Assembly: GCF_903819165.1 (NCBI RefSeq)
Contig: NZ_CAIJCS010000019.1
Span: 1 to 64,000, forward strand
DNA: 64,000 bases
Reading direction: 5' to 3'
Origin: Aedoeadaptatus nemausensis
GTDB taxonomy: Bacteria > Bacillota > Clostridia > Tissierellales > Peptoniphilaceae
This document shows, one piece after another, positions 36,908-45,672 of this stretch. Each line of letters begins with the position of its first letter. Within the stretch, counting starts at the first letter, position 1. The notes under the pieces are model-generated. The model was not told the DNA's origin, did not search any database, and saw only the letters and a program-made list of their open reading frames with translations. Made by a program: the position numbers and the translations under genes.

Positions 36908-39152
36908 CATTGAGCGCTTTTTTTAAATAATAACTCGTCTTCGTATCTTCATTTAAGAAATCTCGAAGACTCCCCTCAAATATAATATTGCCGCCTTCCT
37001 TTCCCGCTACGGGCCCCAGTTCCAAAATATAATCCGCGTGGAGCAATACCTCCATATCGTGTTCGATAACTACGACGGTATTTTCATTTTCTACGAGATT
37101 TTGAAGTAAAGCGAGGAAGTTCTGAACATCGGCTGTGTGAAGCCCCCGAGTAGGCTCGTCGAAAATATAAAGTTCGCCCCTCCGGCGCAGACGATGGGCG
37201 AGTTTTAGTCGCTGAAGTTCCCCGCCTGAGAGGGTGCTCGTGGCCTGACCGAGGGAGAGATAAGAAAGGCCAACCTCCTCGAGAAGGCTCAGCCGCTTTC
37301 GAATCATATCGTCGTCGAAGAGATCCTTAGCCTCTTCCGCCGTCATATGGAGCACGTCGACAATAGAATGGCCGCTATAAGTGTAGCTCCTCGCCTCTTT
37401 GGAATAGCGCTCTCCGCCGCAATCTTCGCAGATAATTTTAACCGGATCGGAATAAGCCACGTCCGGTTCCACAAAGCCCTTCCCCTTGCAAGTCGGACAG
37501 GCGCCCTTGGAATTAAAAGAGAAGAGTCCCTTATCCACCTTATTTTCCTTGGCGAATAGACTGCGGATTTTATCCATAATCCCCATATACGTAGCCAGAT
37601 TGGAGCGTCTCGATTGGCCGATTTCCTTTTGATCGATCATAATCGCCTGATCGTAGCGCTCGTAAATCGCATCGATCAAACTGCTCTTTCCCGAGCCGGA
37701 CACGCCGCAGATCCCCGTCAAACTGTTCTTCGGAATCTTCACGGAGATATTCTTTAAATTATTCTTCTTTACATGAGATACCTCATAAAAGCCCTCGAAA
37801 CTTTTCTCTTCCGGGAGTTCAAAGTCCCCGCCGGATCGTTTTTCGCGATCTTCCAAGGCCTCGGGCTTTCCCTGAAAGACGATCTCTCCCCCGTGGCGAC
37901 CGGATCCCGGTCCCATTTCCACGATCCAATCGGCCATGTCGATAATCTGATCGTCGTGCTCCACGATGAGCACCGTGTTGTGCCGATCCCGAAGGGCTTT
38001 AAAGATAGTGCCGATCTTCTTCACTTCCTCCGGATGTAAGCCGGCGGAAGGCTCGTCGAATATATAGCACAAATTATTGAGCGTGGATCCGAGCTTCGAA
38101 GCGATCTTTAAGCGCTGAGCTTCTCCGCCCGAAAGGGTGGACACCTGACGATTTAAATTTAAATAGCCGAGTCCCATGGCCATAAGTTGTTTCACCGTAG
38201 GAATCATTTGGCGCGCCAAAGTTTTCCCGTAATCTCCCTCGACGGATTCTAAAAATTCCAGGAGCTCTTCCATTTCCAGATTGTAAATATCGGCAATATT
38301 GAAGCCGTTAATCTTCGATTCCAGCACCTTCGGGTGGAGCCCCGTGCCCTTGCAGGTTCCGCAACGGGCGTAGTGACAAAAAGCGAGCACATCCTCTTTC
38401 GACACGCTCTTTAAATTGGAAATGTCCCGCTTCACATAGAGCCGTTCGAAGCGTGGAATAAGGCCGTCCCACCAGGATTTATGATCGCCGTTTTTCGTAT
38501 GGAAAGGTGCGAGCACCACGCCGCCGTCGGCAGGCCCGTAAATAAAGAGGTCGTAATCCTCCTTCGGATAATCCTTTATGGGAAGATCCGGATCGAAGAG
38601 ACCGCATGTCATCATCCATCGGCCCTGCCATTGGCTCGGCGAAAGTGGCGCGAACTGCACCGCATAGTCCCGAAGCGATTTGTCGAAATCCACGAGCTTT
38701 CCAAGATCCACTTCGATCTCCAAGCCGTTGCCGTCGCAGGTAGGGCAGGTGCCGTAGCGGGAATACTTCGAAAGATCGCTTGCCTCTTGAATCTTCGGCT
38801 CGGCGATGCGGGAAAAAAGCAAGCGCATCATCGGTCCGATGTCCATATAACTCGCAATATCCGAGCGGGAACTCGAGTGAATCGCCCGTTGACGCACCAC
38901 TACGGCAGTGCTTAAGTTTTCAATTTTATCTACATCGGGCCGTCTGTATAAGGTCATATGGCGACGTTCGTAAGAAGAAAAATCCTTCGTCAGCTGCCTT
39001 TTACTTTCCTTCGCAATAGTATCGAATACCACCGACGACTTTCCCGAGCCGGAAAGCCCGGTAAACACGACGATTTCATTTTTCGGGAGCGTCATGTCGA
39101 TATTCTTTAAATTATTTTCCCGCATGCCGTAGAGGCGAATCTCGTCCTTCAA
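36891..39152 (-). CDS. UvrA-like (UvrA2 class) ATPase
   Basis: A 753-residue protein with two ABC ATPase modules split by zinc-finger insertions: Walker A GLSGSGKSSVVFD (about 32-44) and GVSGSGKSSLIDA, signatures STLSGGEAQRLKIA and STLSGGELQRLKLA, and zinc CxxC pairs (CPTCDGNG, CGTCKGTG, CPTCKGKG, CEDCGG). It is about 190 residues shorter than the excision-repair UvrA because the UvrB-binding region is missing. Such UvrA2/DrrC-type proteins protect against DNA-binding drugs in some bacteria. No uvrB or uvrC is nearby. Function here is inferred. Confidence 0.87.
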   Translation of the reverse strand: MKDEIRLYGMRENNLKNIDMTLPKNEIVVFTGLSGSGKSSVVFDTIAKESKRQLTKDFSSYERRHMTLYRRPDVDKIENLSTAVVVRQRAIHSSSRSDIASYMDIGPMMRLLFSRIAEPKIQEASDLSKYSRYGTCPTCDGNGLEIEVDLGKLVDFDKSLRDYAVQFAPLSPSQWQGRWMMTCGLFDPDLPIKDYPKEDYDLFIYGPADGGVVLAPFHTKNGDHKSWWDGLIPRFERLYVKRDISNLKSVSKEDVLAFCHYARCGTCKGTGLHPKVLESKINGFNIADIYNLEMEELLEFLESVEGDYGKTLARQMIPTVKQLMAMGLGYLNLNRQVSTLSGGEAQRLKIASKLGSTLNNLCYIFDEPSAGLHPEEVKKIGTIFKALRDRHNTVLIVEHDDQIIDMADWIVEMGPGSGRHGGEIVFQGKPEALEDREKRSGGDFELPEEKSFEGFYEVSHVKKNNLKNISVKIPKNSLTGICGVSGSGKSSLIDAIYERYDQAIMIDQKEIGQSRRSNLATYMGIMDKIRSLFAKENKVDKGLFSFNSKGACPTCKGKGFVEPDVAYSDPVKIICEDCGGERYSKEARSYTYSGHSIVDVLHMTAEEAKDLFDDDMIRKRLSLLEEVGLSYLSLGQATSTLSGGELQRLKLAHRLRRRGELYIFDEPTRGLHTADVQNFLALLQNLVENENTVVVIEHDMEVLLHADYILELGPVAGKEGGNIIFEGSLRDFLNEDTKTSYYLKKALNAKKDG

Positions 39153-39198
39153 AATGCCCTCCTTTTAAAAATCCCCCGCCAAAGACGAAGGATCCTTT

Positions 39199-39669
39199 TT
39201 ATAGTAAAGCTTTAATAGCGTCCTCGAAACTTTCAGGCGATTTCTGCGGCGCAAAACGATCCACCACATTTCCCTTCCTGTCGACGAGGAACTTCGTAAA
39301 ATTCCATTTGATATCACTTCCGAAGAGGCCGCCCTGTTCCTTCTTTAAGAAAGTATAGAGAGGATCTTCCCCTTCCCCGTTGACCTCGATTTTCCCCATC
39401 ATGGGAAATGACACTTGGAAGGTAATGTCGCAGAAATTTTGAATCTCTTCATTACTCCCCGGCTCCTGGCCTCCGAACTGATTACAGGGAAAACCCAAGA
39501 TCACGAAACCATCGTCCTTGTATTTTTCGTATAGAGATTCGAGCCCTTTGTACTGTTTCGTAAAACCGCACTTACTCGCCGTATTCACTACGAGGACCAC
39601 TTTGCCCTCGAATTCGGAAAGGGAAACATCCTTCCCTTCGATATCCTTCACCGTATAATCGTAAAACAT
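39199..39669 (-). CDS. Glutathione peroxidase family protein
   Basis: A 156-residue thioredoxin-fold peroxidase. The catalytic set is visible: cysteine in NTASKCGFT (about residue 35), glutamine in FPCNQFGGQEPG, and tryptophan/asparagine in IKWNFTKFLVDRKG. Cysteine replaces the selenocysteine of animal enzymes. In bacteria such enzymes usually draw electrons from thioredoxin rather than glutathione. It sits 47 bp from the UvrA-like gene, near ahpCF, within an oxidative-stress neighbourhood. Confidence 0.92.
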   Translation of the reverse strand: MFYDYTVKDIEGKDVSLSEFEGKVVLVVNTASKCGFTKQYKGLESLYEKYKDDGFVILGFPCNQFGGQEPGSNEEIQNFCDITFQVSFPMMGKIEVNGEGEDPLYTFLKKEQGGLFGSDIKWNFTKFLVDRKGNVVDRFAPQKSPESFEDAIKALL

Positions 39670-39739
39670 AAAAACCTCTTTTCTATAATCAATAGATACC
39701 GAAGAAAGTAGGGTTTGAAACTTTTATAAGATAGGCGCT

Positions 39740-39778
39740 AAAAAATCGGCAAACTGCCTTCGCAATCTGCCGATTTTT
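39740..39778 (-). terminator. ahpF terminator
   Basis: AAAATCGGCA (39742-39751) pairs with TGCCGATTTT (39768-39777), followed on the minus strand by a T run. It separates ahpCF from the glutathione peroxidase gene. Confidence 0.8.
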
Positions 39779-39823
39779 CTCAAGAGGATTCAATTATAAT
39801 GTTATGATTTTGTGATTTTTTGT

Positions 39824-41341
39824 TTATTGTCGCATTAGATATTGGTAGCTTCCAAGGGCTGCCGTGGCGCCGCTGCCCTGGGCGATGACGATTTGCTTAA
39901 AGGCGCTGTCCGTACAGTCTCCCGCCGCAAATACGCCTTCCATGCTTGTGGCACCTACTTCGTCGACGATGATTTCGCCGCGGTTGTTCTTCTCGATGGT
40001 TTCCACCCATTCCGTAACGGGAACGAGGCCCACCTGGATAAAGCAGCCGTCTGTGGCTTCTTCGTGCTCTTCGCCGTTGATACGGTCGACATAGCGAATT
40101 TTTTCAAGTTTCTCGCCGCCTTCCAAGGCTTTTGTCTCCGCATTGGTTACGACGCGAACATTGCTTAAAGTCTTCAGCTTATCTTGAAGGACGCTGTCGG
40201 CCTTAAGCTCCGGCAAAAATTCGAGAACCAACACTTCCTCGGCGAGGCCCGCCAAGTCGATGGCCGCTTCGATACCGGAGTTGCCGCCGCCGATGACGGT
40301 AACCTTTTTCCCTTTAAAGAGAGGGCCGTCGCAGTGGGTACAATAGGCCACGCCCTTGTTGCGAAACTCTATTTCGCCGGGGATGCCGATCAGGCGCCAT
40401 TTCGCGCCGGTGGCGATGACGACGGTTTTCGCCGAAAGCTCGCCGCTGTCGGTGGTAATCTTTATCACATCGTCCCTGTGAATCTTCTCCACTTCCACTT
40501 CGTCCATTAGATCCACGCCGTATTGTAAGACGTGGTCTTTAACAGAGGCCATAAATTTCGGCCCTTCCGTGTAAGTGAATCCCGTAATATTTTCGATGGC
40601 GAGGGTTTCCTCTACTTGACCGCCGAAGTTTTTCGCGATCAAGCCCGTCTTAATGCCCTTGCGTGCGCCGTAAATCGCCGCCGTGGCACCGGCCGGGCCG
40701 CCGCCGATCACGAGGAGGTCGTAAAGGGACTTATCTTTTAGGGAAGGCCTTTCTTTTTTGCCCGTCACTTTATCGAGTATGGCATTTAAATTGATCTTGC
40801 CGTTATAGAAACTTTCCCCGTTGAGGAAGCTTGCCGGCACGGCCATAACGCCTTTTTCGTCCACATAATCTTGGAACATGGAGCCGTCCACCATGCGGTG
40901 GCTTATCTTCGGGTTCACAGTCGCCATAATATTAAGCGCCTGCACTACTTCCGGGCAATTGTGGCAACTTAAACTGACTACCGTCTCGAAGGCGAGTTCT
41001 CTGTCGATGGATTTTATTCTCTCCAGCTGATGATCTTCAATTTTCGGGGCACGGCCGCTCACTTGTAAGAGCGCTAAAACGAAGGATTCAAATTCGTGAC
41101 CCAAGGGCACGCCGGCAAAGACGATGCCCCCTCGATCGCCGGAAGATAGTGAAAAACTCGGAGTCAATTCCAGCTCTTTTTTCTCCACATGTAAACGAGG
41201 GGAAAGGCCGACGATTTCTTCTACAAAGCCGCTCAGCTTTTTGGAATTTTCAGAATCGTCCAGGCTCATAGTAAATACAACTTCCCCTTCGAGAAGTTGT
41301 AAATACTGCTTAAGCTGATTTTTTAATCCTTGATCCAACAT
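39824..41341 (-). CDS. ahpF: Alkyl hydroperoxide reductase subunit F
   Basis: A 505-residue flavoprotein that reduces AhpC with NAD(P)H. The N-terminal double thioredoxin-like fold carries its redox pair in SCHNCPEVV (about residues 124-132). The FAD motif GGGPAGATAAIYGARKG is near 213, the second redox pair is CTHCDGPLFKG (about 338-348), and the NAD(P)-binding VIGGGNSGIEAA follows. The start ATG overlaps the ahpC stop by one base (TAATG), so expression is coupled. Confidence 0.96.
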   Translation of the reverse strand: MLDQGLKNQLKQYLQLLEGEVVFTMSLDDSENSKKLSGFVEEIVGLSPRLHVEKKELELTPSFSLSSGDRGGIVFAGVPLGHEFESFVLALLQVSGRAPKIEDHQLERIKSIDRELAFETVVSLSCHNCPEVVQALNIMATVNPKISHRMVDGSMFQDYVDEKGVMAVPASFLNGESFYNGKINLNAILDKVTGKKERPSLKDKSLYDLLVIGGGPAGATAAIYGARKGIKTGLIAKNFGGQVEETLAIENITGFTYTEGPKFMASVKDHVLQYGVDLMDEVEVEKIHRDDVIKITTDSGELSAKTVVIATGAKWRLIGIPGEIEFRNKGVAYCTHCDGPLFKGKKVTVIGGGNSGIEAAIDLAGLAEEVLVLEFLPELKADSVLQDKLKTLSNVRVVTNAETKALEGGEKLEKIRYVDRINGEEHEEATDGCFIQVGLVPVTEWVETIEKNNRGEIIVDEVGATSMEGVFAAGDCTDSAFKQIVIAQGSGATAALGSYQYLMRQ

Positions 41342-41910
41342 TAAATCTTACCGACGAGGTCCAATCCCGGAGTTAAGGTTTCGCCGGATTCTTTCCATTT
41401 CGCCGGGCAAACTTGGCCGGGGTTCTCGCGAACATATTGTGCGGCGCGAATCTTATCATAAACTTGGCTCGCATCGCGACCGATGCCGTCGGCATTAACT
41501 TCTACCGCTTGAATGATTCCGTCGGGATCGATGATAAAAGTGGCACGTTGCGCGAGGCCCGCTTCTTCGTCGAGAACGTAGAAATCTCTCGCAATGGATT
41601 TATGAGGATCGGCGAGCATGGTGTATTCCAATTTGCTGATGGCTTCGGAATGATCGTGCCATGCCTTGTGGACAAAGTGTGTATCGCAGGACATGGAGTA
41701 AACTTCTACGCCGAGGGATTGTAATTTAGCATATTGCTCTTGCATATCTTCAAGCTCCGTCGGGCAGACGAAGGTAAAGTCCGCAGGGTAGAACATGAGA
41801 ACATTCCATTTGCCCTCAAAATCTTTATTGGAAATGGTGACAAATTCTTCATTTTTGGGATTATAACCATTGGTGTTAAACTCAGGTATTCTTTTTCCTA
41901 CTTGTGACAT
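41341..41910 (-). CDS. ahpC: Alkyl hydroperoxide reductase subunit C (peroxiredoxin)
   Basis: A 189-residue typical two-Cys peroxiredoxin that reduces organic and hydrogen peroxides. The peroxidatic cysteine is in [11 protein letters not shown] (about residue 49) and the resolving cysteine in [18 protein letters not shown] (about 168). AGGAGG precedes the ATG, and a promoter lies at 41948-41976. It is first in ahpC-ahpF and is the core gene bordering the accessory island. Confidence 0.97.
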   Translation of the reverse strand: MSQVGKRIPEFNTNGYNPKNEEFVTISNKDFEGKWNVLMFYPADFTFVCPTELEDMQEQYAKLQSLGVEVYSMSCDTHFVHKAWHDHSEAISKLEYTMLADPHKSIARDFYVLDEEAGLAQRATFIIDPDGIIQAVEVNADGIGRDASQVYDKIRAAQYVRENPGQVCPAKWKESGETLTPGLDLVGKI

Positions 41911-41947
41911 AATGTCCTCCTTATTAATTTAATGATATTTCTTCTCA

Positions 41948-41976
41948 ATTATAACATGGGATGGAAATTAAGTCTA
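41948..41976 (-). promoter_or_regulatory. ahpC promoter
   Basis: On the minus strand TAGACT (41971-41976), a 17-bp spacer and TATAAT (41948-41953). No clear PerR-type box was seen by eye. Confidence 0.6.
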
Positions 41977-41992
41977 CTCTTTCTCTCGGAAT

Positions 41993-42055
41993 TAAAAAAT
42001 CCCAAACGTTATCTCCTCACGCTTGAGATTTCGATTGTTTTAGTTGTAAATTCAC
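41993..42055. repeat. att-like repeat, copy 1 (divergent)
   Basis: An A run and CCC, a short ATCTC...GAGAT hairpin (42011-42029), then CGATTGTTTTAGTTGTAAATT and CAC (42032-42055). The last 24 bases match copy 3 at 21 of 24 positions and copy 2 at 19 of 24. The minus strand reads AlaSerValAsnLeuGlnLeuLys, recalling the RlmCD C-terminus. It marks the outer edge of the island next to ahpC. Decay makes this copy less certain than the other two. Confidence 0.5.
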
Positions 42056-42123
42056 TGATGCCTAAGCGGACTGAGCACACCTCATGAAACACATCCATTG
42101 TTTGTTTTGGTAAAGAGTCAACT

Positions 42124-43500
42124 TCATGGTTTATTCTTTACAGGTAATATTATGCTTACTTTCGCGCCGATTTCGTCAGTTCTATTTTCTAAAATTAGAC
42201 GTCCTCCGTGGTTCTTAATAATTTGCTCGGCGACAAATAATCCGATTCCATAATTTTGTTTTGAATGCCTGCTTTTGTCTCCTTGATAGAATTGATCTTT
42301 TGCATATACTAAATCCTCATTGGAAAATCCGTGTCCTTGATCCAATATGGATATTTCGAGATTGTCCTCTTTGGAGCATATGCTTAATTTTATGGTCGAG
42401 TTTATAGGACTGTGTTCCCCTGCATTACTGAGAATATTCAGAAAAGCTCGCTCAAGTTCTTTCGTATCTACAATTAAAAAATCATTCTCATAGTTACTAT
42501 CTACTAAAAGATGAAGCTGGTAAGATGATGTGAATTCTTTCGTTAATTTTTCAATATTCTCTACAAATTGCTCTACTTCTACTTCGAGAAAATTTAATTC
42601 ATTTACTTGGTTCGATTTATTCAAAAGCATTAAGGACTCGATATATTGGCTAATGCGGTTTGTGTTTTTTCTAATATAGTTAAGATACATTTCCTGCTCT
42701 TCTGTTAGATCTGTTTCTCCTAATAATTCTGAGTTTCCCTTTATGATTGAAACCGGTGTTTTTATATCGTGACTTAATGCTGAAATCTGATTCCTTTTTT
42801 TCTCTGCCTCTCTCCAATTTGTTCTTAAAGACTCGCTTAATCCCACTTTCATTTTTTCTAAACTTTCGGATATGGCATTAAACTCTTGAATATTTGATTT
42901 TTTAACTTGAAAATCTAAATTTTGTTTCCCGATTTCTTCTGAAGCCTGTAGCAAAGGATTTAATTCTTTCGAAATTCGCCTTGCCCAAAATAAAGTAATG
43001 GCAATGATACTCGTAAAACAAAATATTATGAGTAAAGACACGAACAAAATAGTGATTGTCGGAAGCGTTTGTTGCATCCAAGAATTTGAGTAGTAAGGTT
43101 TTAGATTATAAGCAACTATGACATAGCCATCTGACCTTTGTATTTCTACAAAGGATAAGTTCGCATTAGAGTATCCGGAGCCTTTGTGATAGTTAATTGC
43201 CTTATCTTGAATATTCTTATTCATATTTGTTTCTATCACTTTTTCATCTTTTGATAAAAATAGATACGATGTTTTATCCGGAAGTAATGACTTTTGGAAT
43301 TTTTTTGATGTGGCAATGTCCATCCTTCTTTCAAGAATTGAAGTTTCAGTATAATTTGCCGGCACGATCCACTTAAATTGGATGGAAGCATGCATAAAAC
43401 CCAGGATTAATCCAACGGAAATGACGAGCCCCAATGTAATACTCAATAAATATTTGAAAAGTACCTTATTAAGAGATTGGCTTTTTGATTTTAATTCCAT
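42124..43500 (-). CDS. Sensor histidine kinase (antimicrobial-peptide sensing type)
   Basis: A 458-residue membrane kinase. Transmembrane segments lie at about 16-37 and 147-172, with an extracellular domain of about 110 residues between them, then a HAMP-like linker. The H box ISALSHDIKTPVSII (His about 245), N box RAFLNILSNAGEHSP, G1 ILDQGHGFSNED and G2 NYGIGLFVAEQII are intact. The layout resembles kinases of lantibiotic resistance systems (NisK/SpaK/CprK groups). It overlaps its response regulator by 10 bases and is the last gene of the module A operon. Ligand specificity is inferred from the transporter. Confidence 0.88.
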   Translation of the reverse strand: MELKSKSQSLNKVLFKYLLSITLGLVISVGLILGFMHASIQFKWIVPANYTETSILERRMDIATSKKFQKSLLPDKTSYLFLSKDEKVIETNMNKNIQDKAINYHKGSGYSNANLSFVEIQRSDGYVIVAYNLKPYYSNSWMQQTLPTITILFVSLLIIFCFTSIIAITLFWARRISKELNPLLQASEEIGKQNLDFQVKKSNIQEFNAISESLEKMKVGLSESLRTNWREAEKKRNQISALSHDIKTPVSIIKGNSELLGETDLTEEQEMYLNYIRKNTNRISQYIESLMLLNKSNQVNELNFLEVEVEQFVENIEKLTKEFTSSYQLHLLVDSNYENDFLIVDTKELERAFLNILSNAGEHSPINSTIKLSICSKEDNLEISILDQGHGFSNEDLVYAKDQFYQGDKSRHSKQNYGIGLFVAEQIIKNHGGRLILENRTDEIGAKVSIILPVKNKP

Positions 43501-44150
43501 TTATATCCGATCCCCCATACTGTTTCAATTGGATTTTTCCCATACTTTTGGAACTTCGCCCTAATGTTTTTGATATGTTCCGATATGGCAGATGCATCGC
43601 CTATCCCATCAAATCCAAAGACAAGCTCGTATAGTTGCTCCCTTGAAAATACTTGTCCTTTTCTTTTTGCCAGTAATTCTGAAATTTGATACTCCGATTT
43701 TGTCAAATGAACTTTTTTGTCCGCTACAAACACTTCATTGGAAGATAAATCAAATCGAATGTCATCAAGGTTTAAACTCGTGTGCCGTTCTCGCTTTTCT
43801 CGTCTTAAATGCGCCTCGACACGAGCTACTAGTTCTGCTGCACCGAATGGTTTGGTAATGTAATCATCCCCACCAATTAATAGCCCTTCTACGATATCGT
43901 CTTCCCTCGTTTTTGCAGTTAAAAAGAGAATAGGACAGTCTACTTTACCTCGAATCTCTTTACAAAAACGAATTCCGTCCATACCCGGCATCATGACATC
44001 GAGCAGAATCAAATCATATTGACTAAGTTTGCTATTATCGATGTCTAAAGGGTTTTGGAATATATGAACTTGATGGTGGTTCTTTTTCAAAATGTTTTTT
44101 ATTAGATCGAGCATGTCCAGCTCATCATCAACTGCAAGAATTAAAGACAT
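43491..44150 (-). CDS. OmpR-family response regulator
   Basis: A 219-residue two-domain regulator. The receiver has acidic residues DDELD near the N-terminus, phospho-acceptor Asp in LLDVMMPGMDG (about residue 52) and the lysine in ITKPFGAAELVARV (about 100). The C-terminal winged helix ends EHIKNIRAKF, then ETVWGIGYKW. GAGGAGGTGAC precedes the ATG. It sits between the permease genes and the kinase. Direct heptamers upstream of the operon at 46415-46432 are its likely binding site. Confidence 0.92.
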   Translation of the reverse strand: MSLILAVDDELDMLDLIKNILKKNHHQVHIFQNPLDIDNSKLSQYDLILLDVMMPGMDGIRFCKEIRGKVDCPILFLTAKTREDDIVEGLLIGGDDYITKPFGAAELVARVEAHLRREKRERHTSLNLDDIRFDLSSNEVFVADKKVHLTKSEYQISELLAKRKGQVFSREQLYELVFGFDGIGDASAISEHIKNIRAKFQKYGKNPIETVWGIGYKWN

Positions 44151-44188
44151 TCCGTCACCTCCTCATTTAAAATAATATTACCCCCTTA

Positions 44189-44929
44189 TTAATCACCGGC
44201 AGTCTTTCCATCCCACTTATTGAACCAAATGATCGAAGAAATAAGTAGAATGAGGATCATAAGAGTCGCTACAAAACTCCACAGTCTTATCTCTCTGTAA
44301 AAATAGGAACTATCCAAAACGTTTCGCATCATAATAAACGTAGCGGGAAACCTGGTTGGCCATGTACAAGGAATAAAGTACCAAATATTATCACCAAGAA
44401 TTGTCATCAAAAGTAAAGAAATCATTGTTTCTATAAAACCCAATCCAATCGATGCGCCGCTACTAGATGCGAACCCAATCCACGTATGAATTATATACAA
44501 AGCTATGCTGCTAATAAAAATTAAAAATAACTCAATGATCCAATCAAGGGCGTGTTGATATCCGGATAAAGCAGCAAAAATGATAACGGCCCACGTTAAC
44601 GAAACAATAAATCCCAACTCCATTACAATCAGTTTTCCAAGGTAAGCCTTCGTTCGAGATTTTGTCGTTGATAAAAGCACCTGAAAATTTCCCGCACTTG
44701 CTTCCATATCTACAGCTTTGAATGTAATAAAACTACAGACTATTGGAAGCATTGCTCCTAAAATTACAAAATAGGTCTGCACCATATCATTTTTTTCATA
44801 ATTTTTTAAACTGGTCGTTATTGACGCTACGTAAAAAAACACTGAATAGGCAATTGGTAAAACTATGTGAACCCAAACAAGCCAGGTGTGCTTCATTTTA
44901 TATAGTTCGGATTTAATAATATTCAACAT
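44189..44929 (-). CDS. Lantibiotic-protection ABC permease (MutG/EpiG type)
   Basis: About 246 residues with six hydrophobic segments. It starts MLNIIKSELYKMKHTWLVWV and holds MEASAGNFQVLLSTTKSRTK (about residues 78-97), a pattern shared by MutG/EpiG/NisG-type permeases that expel bacteriocins from the membrane. Two ATG codons at 44932 and 44929 share the GAGG site; I chose 44929 for its 7-base spacing. A longer frame to 45130 would lie inside the upstream gene. The two permease genes meet at an ATGATG/TGA junction. Confidence 0.82.
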   Translation of the reverse strand: MLNIIKSELYKMKHTWLVWVHIVLPIAYSVFFYVASITTSLKNYEKNDMVQTYFVILGAMLPIVCSFITFKAVDMEASAGNFQVLLSTTKSRTKAYLGKLIVMELGFIVSLTWAVIIFAALSGYQHALDWIIELFLIFISSIALYIIHTWIGFASSSGASIGLGFIETMISLLLMTILGDNIWYFIPCTWPTRFPATFIMMRNVLDSSYFYREIRLWSFVATLMILILLISSIIWFNKWDGKTAGD

Positions 44930-45669
44930 CATTTTACCTCTTGCTTCGAAAACCATTTTGCACTTATCAATGTCAGTAAAATAAATAGACATACAGATAA
45001 AATACAGGGCAGAAAGATGGATGTGTTCGATAGCATCGGGTTTGATGATTTTATTAAAACACCACCCGGTAAAATATGCAAAACAGGTACCATTGATCGA
45101 ATTCCCCAAGAATATGGACAATAAATCCACGTGCCTCTATCGGATAACATAATTCCCAGCCCTAAACCCAATACTGCATTTATTGCAATACTTACGATAA
45201 AGCCAAACTTTTTTGCCAAGAAAAAGCAAAATGGGATTTGCCAAATGTTAGTTATAATTAGTAATACACTTGCACATAACAATCTCAGAAATGTATAGTT
45301 CGGTGTTAGTTGTTCGCCCACGAAAGATTGAAAAATAAACACTCCCAGCATATGAACCATTGCAGCCATACTTATATAAAGTGAAGCTGTTACTATTTTT
45401 GAAATCCACTCCTTTTGAAGATCAATATTAAGCGAAAAAACAGCCCTGTAGTTTATTTTTCTATCTTCTCTTCTATTCATCATGGCCGGAATTAAGGCGA
45501 ATGTTGCCGGCATTATGATAACGTACCACCAGTTATAGGAATTCGTGGTGAAATAACTTGGCATGAGAAAGAATGATAATAAGATTAAAGATAGTGGCAT
45601 AATGACCAATAACTTTTTCAAGAAACTATGCTTATGTTTTAAATTTTCTGCAAGAATATAATTCGTCAT
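44929..45669 (-). CDS. Lantibiotic-protection ABC permease (MutE/EpiE type)
   Basis: A 246-residue membrane protein with six hydrophobic segments. Family-like features are the N-terminal LAENLKHKHSFLKKLLVIMP, NWWYVIIMPATFALIPAMM (about residues 46-64), and the loop DRGTWIYCPYSWGIRSMVPVL near the C-terminus. It pairs with the MutG-type permease and the ATPase upstream. The stop overlaps the next start. The pair resembles CprB/CprC of clostridia. Confidence 0.82.
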   Translation of the reverse strand: MTNYILAENLKHKHSFLKKLLVIMPLSLILLSFFLMPSYFTTNSYNWWYVIIMPATFALIPAMMNRREDRKINYRAVFSLNIDLQKEWISKIVTASLYISMAAMVHMLGVFIFQSFVGEQLTPNYTFLRLLCASVLLIITNIWQIPFCFFLAKKFGFIVSIAINAVLGLGLGIMLSDRGTWIYCPYSWGIRSMVPVLHILPGGVLIKSSNPMLSNTSIFLPCILSVCLFILLTLISAKWFSKQEVK

Positions 45670-45672
45670 GTG

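Noticed and set aside
42004-42123. Open frame of about 40 codons after the histidine kinase on the minus strand, crossing repeat copy 1
   Set aside because: It has no start context or recognisable family, and a frame of this length is expected by chance.
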